Origin: an uncultured Myxococcales bacterium
GTDB taxonomy: Bacteria > Myxococcota_A > Polyangia > Nannocystales > Nannocystaceae
NCBI GenBank assembly: GCA_902826865.1
Contig: CADEGN010000013.1
Span: 1-50,840, forward strand
Reading direction: 5' to 3'
Length of the DNA: 50,840 nucleotides
Shown piece by piece: positions 14,869 to 24,138 of the stretch. How positions within the stretch are numbered: the stretch's first letter is position 1; each line of letters opens with the position of its first letter. The position numbers and the translations under genes are program-made. Below the pieces are notes generated by a model that did no database searches, had not been told where the DNA came from, and saw nothing but the letters and a program-made list of their open reading frames with translations.

Positions 14869-17532
14869 TCACCGAGCCGCGGCGCCGGTGCACGCGGCTC
14901 TCATCGTCCGCAGCTCCTCGAGCTCGGCGCCTCCCGGCGTCGCCCGCTGCTCTGCCGCCGCGATGGCCTGATCGAGCGCATCGACCTCGGCCGCATGACC
15001 GCCGAGGCGATGATGGGTCTCAGCCGCCTGGCGCCATCCCCATTGCGCAGCATCGGCCGGCGCCTTCGGACCGACGCCGGCGACGGCCGCGAGGTAGGCA
15101 GGGATCAGCGCAAGGACTCCGGCGTCGTCCCCCCCATTGCCGTGAATTTCGATACCGGCGGTCAGCGCGTCGAGGGTGGCGACGTGCCCCGATCCGACCA
15201 ACCGCTGTCGCATCGCGATGGCAAGGTCTACGTTGGTGAAAGCATCGCGTTTGCGCCCGATCTGTGCCGCCAAGATCGCGAGATTGAGGTGCGCCTGGGC
15301 CAGAACCTCGTCGTCGCCGCGCTCGGCAAGCATGTCGACGACGAGCTCGTGCTCGCGCACGCTCGCTGCGGTCTCCCCTTGGTCGGCCAAGACCGCAGCG
15401 AAGTTGAGGTGCGCGCGGGCGAGGTCGAGGTGTCCCGCCGGCAGCGCTGCCGTGTAGATGGCAATGCTCTCGCGCGCCATCGTTGCCGCTTCGTCGAGCC
15501 GGCCAAGCTTGCGCAGAACCGACGCCAGATTGACGTCGAGATCGGCAACGCGCGGGTGCGCGGCTCCGAGAAGCGCGAGCAGCTGGGCGCGCGCGCGTGT
15601 CAGGTCGTCGGCTGCCTCGGCCACGCGGCCCATGCGATCGAGGAGATACCCGCGCGAAGCGTAGAGGTGCGCTCGCGTGCCCCGACGGCCTTCCTCAACG
15701 CGCGTCTCGAGCGCTTCGATCTGAGCAAGGATCTCCCGCTCCTGATCGAGCGTCGACGCTACCGCCGCTCGCGCCTGGGCGACCTCCGCCCATTGCTCAA
15801 TCGGCATTCGCCCCTCACGATCGAAGAGTTCGACCATCTTGACCCAGTGCTCGACCCACTGCGCGTCACGAGTCACCACACCGAAGTGCACCACAAGCTG
15901 CGCCGCTGCAACCGCGGCAAGGGGATCGCCGAGATCGACGAGCTCGTAAAATGCGGCAAGCAGGTCGGCTCGGGCAGCATCGAACGCCTCGAGATCACGA
16001 TAGGCGCCGCTACGTTGGATCAGCGCACGGGCCTCGTCGCGACGGCGGCCCGCCTGAGCCGACTGCTCGGCGAGAAGGGTGGCTCCGTCTCGGCAGTCGG
16101 CGACTCGAGCGAAACGGCAGGCGATCACGAGTTCGGAAAACCCGCGCTCGAAGGCGGCATCGAGCACGATGTCGTGATCGTGTACGGCATCGGCTTCGCA
16201 CGCCTGTGGCGAGGGGAGCTGGTCGAGGGCGAACAACGCGGTCTCAGCCACGGCCGCATCCGCCTCGCGCAGCCGCCCGATCAAGCCGGCAACACCGGCA
16301 TGCTGAGCGTCCAGGCAAACCTCGATCGACGTCGGCGGGCCGAATGGATCGAAATGCCCGCGACAATAGGCCTGATTGGCCGCCGCCAGCTCGTCGACGT
16401 GGGTACCGAGCCGCTCCACCGCCAACGCGGCCACCTCATCGGCGTATGGGACCTCGGCCGCCGCGAGTCCAGCCCTGACCCCCGGTGCGTCACGGTCGAT
16501 CCATGCTGCACGTGCATCATCGGCCCGCCACGCACACCGCTGGGCGTGGACGACGGCACCGCCGCCCGTGGCTGTCGCCGCGAGAACAACCCCCGTGGCG
16601 ATCGCCACGAGTGGCCGCCGCCGTCTTACCCGCGCGATCGCACGCAACAACGCGTCCATGTCGGGCCAGCGGCACGCCGGATCGCGTTCGAGACCTCGCC
16701 GGAGGATCCGCGCGATCGCCCGACCCGATCGCAAGCGCACAGACTGTGCGCCGGCGCGGCGGAGGTCAGTGGATGATTCCGCGCCAAACAGCGCCTCATA
16801 TGTCACCAGGCAGTAGCTGTACTGGTCGCTGTGGGCTGCAGCTGCGGCCCCGTCGCGCTGCTCGGGCGCCATGTAACGTGGCGTCCCGATCGCGCCCCGA
16901 GTCGTTAGACCGGAGCCTTCGAAGACGCGTGCCATGCCGCGAGCGCTTTCGGAATCGTCGACGCGGTCGACCAGACCCGCAACACCGAAGTCGACGACCC
17001 GAACGCGGCCACGATCGTCGATCAATACGTTCTCGGGCTTGAAGTCACGATGCACGATCCCGTGGCGATGCGCCTCGGCCAAGGCAGTCCCGGCCTGAAC
17101 CATGGCCGACAGCACCGCCGTCGGCGTCCGCGGCGTTGAGAGCCAGCTCGTGAGGGTCACGCCCGAGACCAGCTCCATCGCCACAAACGGAGTGCCCTCG
17201 TGCTCGCCCGACTCGAACACCTGCACGATGTTGGGGTGCTGCAGCCGCGCCAGCACTTGGCCTTCTCGGCGCATGCGCACGCGGGCCTCACCGAAACCAC
17301 TCAGATGTCGGTGAAGCAACTTCAGCGCGACACGGCGGTCGAGCTCGGGATCGTGCGCTTCGAAAACCACCCCCATTGCACCGGCGCCGAGTCGCCGGAG
17401 CAGCTCAAAGCGACCGAAGTTCAGCGCTTCGTCGCCACCGAGCACCGTGTGCCGAAGCTGAGCGGCGAGGATGTCGTGGCCGAGGCTCGAGTCGCCCGGC
17501 TCACGATTGGTTGTTGCATCATCACCCGCCAT
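14869..17532 (-). CDS. Ser/Thr protein kinase with TPR-type sensor region
   Basis: The ATG at 17532 lies inside the end of the sigma factor gene (11-bp overlap) and gives 887 residues. The kinase domain covers about 40-300: Gly-rich loop LGAGAMGVV (48-56), Lys71, catalytic HRDFKPEN (161-168), DFG (181-183) and APE (222-224). One transmembrane helix follows at about 308-328. The remaining 550 residues are helical repeats of TPR character (VADLDVNLASVLRKLGRLDEAATMARESI and similar 40-residue periods), probably periplasmic ligand- or partner-binding units. All catalytic residues are present. The overlap with an ECF sigma gene suggests that the kinase controls that sigma factor, as PknT controls EcfP in Vibrio parahaemolyticus. 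This link is inference. Confidence 0.92.
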   Translation of the reverse strand: MAGDDATTNREPGDSSLGHDILAAQLRHTVLGGDEALNFGRFELLRRLGAGAMGVVFEAHDPELDRRVALKLLHRHLSGFGEARVRMRREGQVLARLQHPNIVQVFESGEHEGTPFVAMELVSGVTLTSWLSTPRTPTAVLSAMVQAGTALAEAHRHGIVHRDFKPENVLIDDRGRVRVVDFGVAGLVDRVDDSESARGMARVFEGSGLTTRGAIGTPRYMAPEQRDGAAAAAHSDQYSYCLVTYEALFGAESSTDLRRAGAQSVRLRSGRAIARILRRGLERDPACRWPDMDALLRAIARVRRRRPLVAIATGVVLAATATGGGAVVHAQRCAWRADDARAAWIDRDAPGVRAGLAAAEVPYADEVAALAVERLGTHVDELAAANQAYCRGHFDPFGPPTSIEVCLDAQHAGVAGLIGRLREADAAVAETALFALDQLPSPQACEADAVHDHDIVLDAAFERGFSELVIACRFARVADCRDGATLLAEQSAQAGRRRDEARALIQRSGAYRDLEAFDAARADLLAAFYELVDLGDPLAAVAAAQLVVHFGVVTRDAQWVEHWVKMVELFDREGRMPIEQWAEVAQARAAVASTLDQEREILAQIEALETRVEEGRRGTRAHLYASRGYLLDRMGRVAEAADDLTRARAQLLALLGAAHPRVADLDVNLASVLRKLGRLDEAATMARESIAIYTAALPAGHLDLARAHLNFAAVLADQGETAASVREHELVVDMLAERGDDEVLAQAHLNLAILAAQIGRKRDAFTNVDLAIAMRQRLVGSGHVATLDALTAGIEIHGNGGDDAGVLALIPAYLAAVAGVGPKAPADAAQWGWRQAAETHHRLGGHAAEVDALDQAIAAAEQRATPGGAELEELRTMRAACTGAAAR

Positions 17533-18196
17533 GATCGGCGGTCCGCGTTTCGCCACTGCGTTGGCGCGCACCCCACTGTCGACGTGTGTCGGCCGCCCAC
17601 TGCTCGATCTGAGCCTCGCTTGGCCCAGGCTCGGAGGTTCCACCCGCACGTAAGCGTTCCTCCACACTGGCACGCAGCCGTGCAAGACCGTGCTCGAGCG
17701 TGCGGTGCACAGATCCCCGGGGAAGTGCCAGCGTCTCGGCGATCTCGCGGGCAGTTAGCTGTTCGAAGAAACGAAGCTCGAGCACGACCTGGTCGGCGAG
17801 CGGGAGGTCGCGCAAACCCTCAAGCAGCGCTCGAACTTCGCGCTTCGCCGCAATCACCGACGACGGCCCACGATCTAGATCACGCGCGCATACCTGATCA
17901 AAGCAAACGATGTCACGATCACGACGCACGCGCTCTCGCGCGAACTCGCGCAGGACGTTGCGGGCGATGCCATAGACGTACGGCCAGAACTCCCGAGGGG
18001 CGCTCGACCGGTCGCGATCAAGCAACCGTGTCATGGTGCGCTGGACCAGGTCAGCTTCGTCGCCCGGGCTGGCCACCTTGTTGCGAAAGAAGCGGGCCAG
18101 ACGGGGATAGGTCCCGTCGAACAACGCACGTCCAGCATCCCGCTCGCCGCGCAACCAAGCCGCGAGCAGCCCCTCACCATCAAACGAATTCGCCAT
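17522..18196 (-). CDS. ECF-type RNA polymerase sigma factor
   Basis: From ATG 18196 the protein has 224 residues; a TTG at 18205 would add three. Region sigma-2 is seen in RLARFFRNKVASPGDEADLVQRTMTRLL and FWPYVYGIARNVLREFAR, and sigma-4 in LPLADQVVLELRFFEQLTAREIAETLALPRGSVHRTLEHGLARLR, a typical helix-turn-helix. The linker between them is short. About 40 polar residues follow sigma-4 (GTSEPGPSEAQIEQWAADTRRQW) with no clear domain. No anti-sigma gene is next to it; instead a Ser/Thr kinase gene begins within its last codons. Two Thr residues (54 and 56) in region 2.2 are candidate phosphosites by analogy with kinase-activated ECF factors. Confidence 0.9.
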   Translation of the reverse strand: MANSFDGEGLLAAWLRGERDAGRALFDGTYPRLARFFRNKVASPGDEADLVQRTMTRLLDRDRSSAPREFWPYVYGIARNVLREFARERVRRDRDIVCFDQVCARDLDRGPSSVIAAKREVRALLEGLRDLPLADQVVLELRFFEQLTAREIAETLALPRGSVHRTLEHGLARLRASVEERLRAGGTSEPGPSEAQIEQWAADTRRQWGARQRSGETRTADHGG

Positions 18197-18332
18197 CTTA
18201 CCCAATCCAATGCGCGCATCGTACCACGGAACCGGCAGAAGTCACGACCGCCCATGAAAAGGCCGTACGTCGTAGAATCGCAGATGCGCCCTGGGTGGGC
18301 GGCTTGCACGCGGCAGAAAGCGCGAGCGCTCC

Positions 18333-20564
18333 CTAGACCCCGCCGGCACGCGGCGCCACCGAGACGTACTGCGACGGCCAGCCGATCCCCCACCCCTGCT
18401 CCGCCGCGGCGTGCAGGGTGAAGTACGGGTCTGAGAGGTGCGGCCGGGCCAGGGCGACGAGATCCGCACGCCCGCTCGCGAGCAGCGTGTTTGCGTGATC
18501 CCAGTTGGCGACATTGCCAACCGTGATTGTCGGAATTCCGACCTCGTGGCGGATCAAGTCGCTCCACGGCGCCTGGTACATTCGCCCGTACACCGGCTTT
18601 CCGTCCGGCACGGTTTGACCCGTCGAGACGTCGATCACATCAGCGCCGTGCTCCTTCAACGCGCGTGCGATCGCGATCACATCTGCATCATCGATGCCCC
18701 CCGGCGCCCAGTCGCAGGCGGAGATCCGCACCGAAATCGGCCGCTCCGCTGGCCACACGCGGCGCACGGCCGCGAAAACCTCGAGGGGAAACCGCGCCCG
18801 ATGGTGCACGTCCCCGCCGTAGTCATCCGTCCGCCGATTCGTCAGCGGTGACAGGAAGCTGGCCAGCAAATAGCCATGGGCCATGTGGACCTCGAGCAGG
18901 TCGAACTCCGCGGCGATCGCCCGCTCGGTCGCCGCGACGTAGTCAGCCACGAGCGCATCCATGTCGGCTCGATCGACGGCCTTCGGCGTCTGGCTTGCGG
19001 GGCGATACGGGATCGGCGACGCCGCCAGCAGCGGCCAGTTGCCGCTCGCCAGCGGCCGATCTGCGCCCTCCCATATCCGCATGGTCGAGCCCTTGCGCCC
19101 GGCGTGGCCGAGCTGAAGTCCGATCTTCGCCGCGCTGTGCCCATGCACGAAGCGCACGACCCGTCGCCAGCCTTCGACGTGTGCGTCGCTGTAGATCCCA
19201 GCGCAACCCGGGGTGATCCGTCCCGCGCGCGAGACATCGGTCATTTCGGCCATCACTAGCCCGGCGCCACCGATCGCCCGCGATCCGAGGTGCACGAGGT
19301 GCCAATCGTTGGGCATCCCGTCCTCGGACGAGTATTGGCACATCGGAGACACCACGACACGGTTGGCGAGCTCGAGCCCACGCAGCCGAAATGGCGTGAA
19401 CATCGGTGGAGGCACTGGACGACGGCGGTCGTCCACGCCCCGGGCAAATGCCGCATCCACGCCGTCGACGAACCCGCGATCGCGTAGGCGCAGGTTCGCG
19501 TGGGTCACCCGCTTGCTCCTGGTGAGCAGGCTCATCGTGAACTGCCACGGCGGCAATGCCCGATAGCGACCGATGTTCTCAAACCATGCCTGGCTGGTTT
19601 CGGCCGTCTTCTGCAGCTTCGCGACGTCAACCCAGCGCGCGTCCTGGTAGGCCCGAAGCGCCGCCGGCACGTCGCTGTGCTCGCGCAAGGCCGCGACCAG
19701 CGAGATCGCGTCCTCCATCGCCAGCTTGGTTCCGGAACCGATCGAAAAGTGGGCCGTGTGGGCAGCATCGCCGATCAGGACGATGTTGCGATGGTGCCAG
19801 GTCGCGTTCTTGACCCGGCGAAAGTGGATCCACTCGCTCTTGTTAACAAGCAGCCGCGCCCCATCGAGCTCACGCGCGAACAACCGCTCGCAGTAGGCCA
19901 CGCTCTCGGCCACCGACATCCCATCGAACCCCGCGCGCCGCCACGTTTGCGGATCGGTCTCGATGATGAACGTGCTGCGTTCTTTGTCGAAGGGGTACGC
20001 GTGAACCTGCCACATGCCGGCGGCATCGGTGGCGATGAAGAACTTGAAGGCATCGAAGGGTCGGGTCGCGCCGAGCCAGATGAACTTGGCCTTGCCAGGG
20101 ACGATTTCCGGCTTGAAGTGATCGGCCAAGTCGGTGCGCGTGCGACTGTTGATCCCGTCGGCGGCGATGATCAGATCCGCGTCTGGAAATGCCTCCGGGC
20201 CGGGGACTTCGTGCTCGTAACGAACCGTCACGCCGAGTTCGCGGCAACGCCCCTGCAGGATGTCCAGCAGGCGTTGACGCGAGATCCCCGAGAACCCGTG
20301 TCCGCCGCTGCGGATCACCTCGCCTCCCACGTGCGTGTCGATGCGATCCCAATGCACGAACTCGGCCGTGATCGCGTCCGCGGTCGCCTCGTCGGCGGCC
20401 AAGAAGTTGTCGAGCGTCTCGTCGGAAAACACGACCCCCCAGCCAAAGGTGTCGTCGGCGCGGTTGCGCTCGACCACGTCGATCTCCAGGTGTGGCATCG
20501 CCTTGCGCAGCAGGAGCGCGCTGTACAGTCCACCCGGACCTCCACCGATGACTGCGATCTTCAC
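18333..20564 (-). CDS. Bifunctional aryl-CoA monooxygenase/old yellow enzyme
   Basis: A GTG start at 20564 follows GGAGG with a 6-nt gap and gives 743 residues. The N-terminal half is a class A flavin monooxygenase: dinucleotide motif IGGGPGGLY (6-14) and the FAD-pyrophosphate motif GDAAHTAHFSIGSG. The C-terminal half, from about 375, is an NADH:flavin oxidoreductase of the old-yellow-enzyme type (NRVVVSPMCQYSSEDG, LGSRAIGGAGLVMAEMTDV, QLGHAGRKGS, VHMAHGYLLASFLSPLTNRR, GRADLVALARPHLSDP). This fusion is the architecture of 2-aminobenzoyl-CoA monooxygenase/reductase and salicylyl-CoA 5-hydroxylase, which dearomatise or hydroxylate aromatic CoA thioesters. Which substrate applies here cannot be read off. 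No CoA ligase or ring-cleavage partner is adjacent. Confidence 0.9.
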   Translation of the reverse strand: MKIAVIGGGPGGLYSALLLRKAMPHLEIDVVERNRADDTFGWGVVFSDETLDNFLAADEATADAITAEFVHWDRIDTHVGGEVIRSGGHGFSGISRQRLLDILQGRCRELGVTVRYEHEVPGPEAFPDADLIIAADGINSRTRTDLADHFKPEIVPGKAKFIWLGATRPFDAFKFFIATDAAGMWQVHAYPFDKERSTFIIETDPQTWRRAGFDGMSVAESVAYCERLFARELDGARLLVNKSEWIHFRRVKNATWHHRNIVLIGDAAHTAHFSIGSGTKLAMEDAISLVAALREHSDVPAALRAYQDARWVDVAKLQKTAETSQAWFENIGRYRALPPWQFTMSLLTRSKRVTHANLRLRDRGFVDGVDAAFARGVDDRRRPVPPPMFTPFRLRGLELANRVVVSPMCQYSSEDGMPNDWHLVHLGSRAIGGAGLVMAEMTDVSRAGRITPGCAGIYSDAHVEGWRRVVRFVHGHSAAKIGLQLGHAGRKGSTMRIWEGADRPLASGNWPLLAASPIPYRPASQTPKAVDRADMDALVADYVAATERAIAAEFDLLEVHMAHGYLLASFLSPLTNRRTDDYGGDVHHRARFPLEVFAAVRRVWPAERPISVRISACDWAPGGIDDADVIAIARALKEHGADVIDVSTGQTVPDGKPVYGRMYQAPWSDLIRHEVGIPTITVGNVANWDHANTLLASGRADLVALARPHLSDPYFTLHAAAEQGWGIGWPSQYVSVAPRAGGV

Positions 20565-20580
20565 GTCAGACCTCCGCACG
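20559..20580 (-). promoter_or_regulatory. Shine-Dalgarno that fixes a GTG start
   Basis: On the minus strand CGTGCGGAGGTCTGACGTG places GGAGG six bases before the GTG at 20564-20562. The frame is open for another 137 codons upstream without protein-like features, so this site and the conserved first strand (KIAVIGGGPGG) decide the start of the monooxygenase gene. Confidence 0.7.
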
Positions 20581-20700
20581 CCCGCGGCGTGGACGAGCGA
20601 CCGTGATGGTAGCCCCGCAGGCTGGCACCTTGCGCCTGCGCCCAACGTGACCGAACCAACCGACGCATGACTTCCGTGAGAACTCCCACGGTGCGGTGAG

Positions 20701-23433
20701 GTGTATCCTGCGGCTCTCTTGGCCTCCCACGCCGATCGTCCTCTCCTCGTTGCCCTCGTGTGCTCCGGTGGCGCTGCGCTCGGGTACGAAATCGTCTGGA
20801 CGCGGCTGTGCACTCCGATGCTCGGCAGCGAGACCCTCGGCATACTCGCGACCCTTGCCGGCTTCTTCGGCGGCATGGCGGCGGGCGCGGCCCTCTTCCA
20901 CCGCCGGGCGGTTGCGGCGACCGATCCGATCGCTTTGTTCGTGCGGCTCGAGCTCATCGCTGCGGTCTTCGCCATCGTCGCCCCACATCTGCTCGTGGCA
21001 GCTGCTCAGGTCATCCCGCCGTGGCTTGGTCCCGCGGTGGGTGATGGGGATGGCCTCGCGCTCGCGACTGCGATCGCCGTCGCGGGCGCGCTGATGTTGC
21101 CGGGGACCGTTTGCCTCGGCGCAACCTTGGCCGCGGCCGTCGAGGCCCGCCGCCGCGTGTGCGACGGAGACGACGGGCCGGGCGTCGGTTTCATTTACGC
21201 GGCCAACACTGCGGGTGCGGTTGTCGGCGTACTCGGCACGGTCTACATCGTGCTGCCGAGTCTGGGGCTCGCGCTGGGAGCGATTGCCCTGGCTGGACTC
21301 GGGGTGACCGCCGCCGTGCTCGCACACCGCTGGGGCGCGGCGCACCCCCGGATTCGACAGCCACGCCCTCCCGAGGCGGAGCTGGTGATCGATGCGTCCC
21401 GCGATCCAGATCCCGACGCCGGCGAACCCCTACCGCTGTTGGTGCTCCTCTTCGGGGCGGGGATCGCCGGTGTCGGACTCGAGGTGGTGGGCACGCTTGT
21501 GCTGTCGCAGCAGTTCGAGAACACGATCTACACGTTTGCGGACGTGCTTGCCGTCTACCTCGCGGGTACGGCGGCCGGGGCGTGGCTCTACGCGCGGATC
21601 GGGGCGAAGCACGCGGCGGGACGCCCGGCCACGGCCGCCGCCGCACTGCTCATCGCGCTCGCGCTCGCGACGGTGCTCGCCGCGATTGCGACGGCCAACG
21701 CGCCCGAAGTGCTCGCATCCCTCGCGCCGGAGCAGGCGGTGGCGCGGCGACATATCTTCGCCGAGCTCGCGGTCGCCGCGTTGGTGTTCGCATTCCCGAC
21801 CATCTTGATGGGGGGTCTGTTTAGCCACGTGATCGGGCTGGTGGCCCCGCGCGGGATCGGTCGAGCCTACGCCGTCAATACGCTCGGCGGCGCCATCGCG
21901 CCGTTTGTCTTCGGCGTGTGGGCCCCGAGCGCGCTTGGCTATCGCGACGCGTTCATCGCGGTCGCGTATGCCTACTTGCTGGTATTTGGCGCCTTCACCT
22001 GGTACCGCCGATTCCGCCCGGCGTATCAACTCGCTGCGATCGGTGCGGTGATCGCCGCCACGACCCTCGGTCCGAAGACCCTCGTGCTAGCGGGTGCCGA
22101 TCCGGGGTGGACGACGATCGCCCAACACGAAACTCCCCTCGGCCTGGTGCTCGTGAGTGAGCATGCAGCCGGCAGCGACAAGCAACGTCAGGCGGCGCCC
22201 GAGCGCCGGCTCCAGATCGGCCGGCACTTTCGTATGGGCGGGCGCGCAGCATTTGGGGAGCGACGCATGGGCCAGATCCCGCTCGTGTTGCGTGGTCATG
22301 GCCGGCGCGCGCTGTTTCTCGGGATCGGCACCGGTGCCACGCTCGGGGCCGTGCGCAGCCATCCCGCGCTCGAGACCATCGACGCAGTTGAGCTCGTTGG
22401 CGCGGTCGTCGACGAGCTCGGGCAATTCGAGGCGATTAACGCCGGCGTGCGCGACGATCCACGCGTGAGGTTCCACCGCGCGGACGCCCGACGCTTCGTC
22501 GCCGCCAGCCGCGACAGTTACGACGTCATCGTCGCAGACCTCTTTCATCCCGGGATCGACGGAGCCGGTTCTCTCTACGCCCGCGAACACTTCGCTGCGA
22601 TCGACCGCCGCCTCGCGCCGGATGGCTTGTTCGCCCAGTGGCTACCCCTTCATCAGCTCGATGGCGACACGCTTCGTTCGATCGTGTGCGCCTACACCGA
22701 CGTGTTTCCCCAGGCACACGCATGGCTCGGGCTGTACAACGTCCGGTTGCCCGCGCTGGCGCTGGTCGCCCGCGCCAGCGGAGCGGATCTCGCGATCGAC
22801 GTCGCTACCCTCAGCGAGACGCTCAAGGCGCCGGTCTATGCCGAAGCCCTCATGAAGGATCCACGCGACCTGCTCGGCGCACGCCTGGTCGGGCCCGAGG
22901 GTTTGGCGCGATTTTGCGGCGGCGGCCCGGCGAACTCGGACCTCCACCCTTGGGTGACGCTCTGGGCCCCGAAGGTCGCCTACGAGGGTCTCGCGCACCA
23001 CGGCGCCGACAACCTCGCCCGCTTGCTGCCCCAACGCGAGCCCCTGCCCGCGGGCGCGCTCGCGGGGGCCGAGGATCCCGCTGCGCTCGCGGCCGAGGTC
23101 GCCCAGTTTCAAACCGCGCTCGTCGAGCTGCTCGAAGGGGAGATGGAACGCGATCGCGCCGGCTGGGACGCCCCGATTCCTGCGGCCGCGATCGATCACT
23201 ATTTGGCCGCGTTCGCGGCCGCACCCGCGTTCGTTCCAGCCCATGGGCAGCTGCTTCAGATCGCAATGCGCTCGGGCGAACAGGCGGAGCGCATCCTGCC
23301 GGCGATGCTCGAAGCGGCGCCGAATCGCCTCGACCTCTGGGAGGCATGGCGCGCGCACTTGCGGCGGATCCGCGACGAGCGTCGACTGGCCGAGGTGGAT
23401 GCGGCCATGCAGGCCCGCTTCGGGGCACAGTAG
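20701..23433 (+). CDS. Membrane-fused spermidine-synthase-like protein
   Basis: The 910-residue protein starts at GTG. Residues 1 to about 455 contain 12 or so hydrophobic helices (for example LPLLVLLFGAGIAGVGLEVVGTL, AELAVAALVFAFPTILMGGLFSHVIGL), a transporter-like module often joined to spermidine synthases. The polyamine-synthase-like domain follows at about 460-700: FLGIGTGATLGAV binds the nucleoside substrate, IDAVELVGAVVDEL supplies the acidic residue, then RFHRADARRFV and YDVIVADLFHPG. The last 200 residues are a helical extension. Fused proteins of this type are common in myxobacteria, but their reaction is poorly defined. Aminopropyl transfer is only inferred. It is divergent from the aryl-CoA monooxygenase gene, with a 136-bp shared intergenic region. 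Confidence 0.85.
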   Translation: MYPAALLASHADRPLLVALVCSGGAALGYEIVWTRLCTPMLGSETLGILATLAGFFGGMAAGAALFHRRAVAATDPIALFVRLELIAAVFAIVAPHLLVAAAQVIPPWLGPAVGDGDGLALATAIAVAGALMLPGTVCLGATLAAAVEARRRVCDGDDGPGVGFIYAANTAGAVVGVLGTVYIVLPSLGLALGAIALAGLGVTAAVLAHRWGAAHPRIRQPRPPEAELVIDASRDPDPDAGEPLPLLVLLFGAGIAGVGLEVVGTLVLSQQFENTIYTFADVLAVYLAGTAAGAWLYARIGAKHAAGRPATAAAALLIALALATVLAAIATANAPEVLASLAPEQAVARRHIFAELAVAALVFAFPTILMGGLFSHVIGLVAPRGIGRAYAVNTLGGAIAPFVFGVWAPSALGYRDAFIAVAYAYLLVFGAFTWYRRFRPAYQLAAIGAVIAATTLGPKTLVLAGADPGWTTIAQHETPLGLVLVSEHAAGSDKQRQAAPERRLQIGRHFRMGGRAAFGERRMGQIPLVLRGHGRRALFLGIGTGATLGAVRSHPALETIDAVELVGAVVDELGQFEAINAGVRDDPRVRFHRADARRFVAASRDSYDVIVADLFHPGIDGAGSLYAREHFAAIDRRLAPDGLFAQWLPLHQLDGDTLRSIVCAYTDVFPQAHAWLGLYNVRLPALALVARASGADLAIDVATLSETLKAPVYAEALMKDPRDLLGARLVGPEGLARFCGGGPANSDLHPWVTLWAPKVAYEGLAHHGADNLARLLPQREPLPAGALAGAEDPAALAAEVAQFQTALVELLEGEMERDRAGWDAPIPAAAIDHYLAAFAAAPAFVPAHGQLLQIAMRSGEQAERILPAMLEAAPNRLDLWEAWRAHLRRIRDERRLAEVDAAMQARFGAQ

Positions 23434-23438
23434 CGGCG

Positions 23439-23453
23439 GAGCGCGGCGCGCTC
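23439..23453. terminator. Short hairpin between convergent genes
   Basis: A perfect 6-bp inverted repeat (GAGCGC / GCGCTC, 3-nt loop) lies 6 bp after the spermidine-synthase-like stop and reaches the stop of the opposing lipoprotein gene. It is G+C-rich, without a T-tract, so termination is only a possibility. Confidence 0.3.
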
Positions 23454-24090
23454 AGCCGAACACGGCGCTCACATCGACGAGCGTCGGCCCGGTCGAGAAG
23501 ATGGTGAAGGTCACCGTTACCTGCTCGCTGCCCCCGGTACGCACGGCGGTTATCGTCGTCTCGAGATCAGGCATCAGATCGATCACGCGCGAGTCGCCCT
23601 GGGGCGAATCGGTAAACAACTGCCCGTGACTCGATTCGGTGATCTCGAGCCCATAGCCGGTGACGTCCACGAGCCCGGTATTTCGCACATCGAACACGAG
23701 TTGCGGGTCCATCTGGGTAGCGCCTTGGGCGGCACAAGCCATGGCGGCGAAATCCACCGCGATGGATGCTTGGCCGGCTCCGCGCGGGACCATCTGGAAC
23801 GCCGACATCGCGGGGTCGCACGGGCCACTCGGCCCGGCGCTGGTGCTCCCATCCACGCCCGTCGTTGCGCCCTCGGTGCTGCTGGCCGCGCCCGTGGTCT
23901 GTGCCGCGCTCGTCGCCGCAGCGCTCTCGGCATCGCTGCCCATGGCCGTCCCCATCCACCCCGTCGCGGCGCACGGCATATCCTCAGGGCAAGCACCGCC
24001 GTCATCACGAGGGCCATCCCCGCAGCTAGCCATGAGGATCACGATCGCGACCCCCAGCGCCCACGCCCGTCGCTCGACTCTCTCCCGCAT
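23452..24090 (-). CDS. Predicted lipoprotein with Ser/Thr linker
   Basis: A 212-residue protein has a lipoprotein signal (WALGVAIVILMASC, Cys23), an Ala/Thr/Ser/Gly-rich linker (about 45-90) and a compact C-terminal domain of about 120 residues. That domain has beta-sandwich character: ASIAVDFAAMACAAQGAT, QLVFDVRNTGLVDVTGYGLEITE and EQVTVTFTIFSTGPTLVDVSAVF. The central segment (FDVRNTGLVDVTGYGL) resembles CARDB or DUF11-type extracellular domains. No catalytic residues are seen. It lies 48 bp downstream of the next lipoprotein gene on the same strand and is probably co-transcribed with it. Confidence 0.75.
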   Translation of the reverse strand: MRERVERRAWALGVAIVILMASCGDGPRDDGGACPEDMPCAATGWMGTAMGSDAESAAATSAAQTTGAASSTEGATTGVDGSTSAGPSGPCDPAMSAFQMVPRGAGQASIAVDFAAMACAAQGATQMDPQLVFDVRNTGLVDVTGYGLEITESSHGQLFTDSPQGDSRVIDLMPDLETTITAVRTGGSEQVTVTFTIFSTGPTLVDVSAVFG

Positions 24091-24138
24091 CTGCGAGGAT
24101 CTTCGTCCCCGGGCCGCAACCCGTCAACGGCCAGATCT

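Noticed and set aside
14578..16776. A 732-codon open frame on the plus strand opposite the kinase-TPR gene
   Set aside because: It has no motifs or plausible start, and composition is that of an antisense shadow of the kinase gene in G+C-rich DNA.
19500..20606. A 368-codon plus-strand frame inside the aryl-CoA monooxygenase gene
   Set aside because: Arg/His/Gly-rich shadow sequence; the minus-strand frame has complete FAD motifs.
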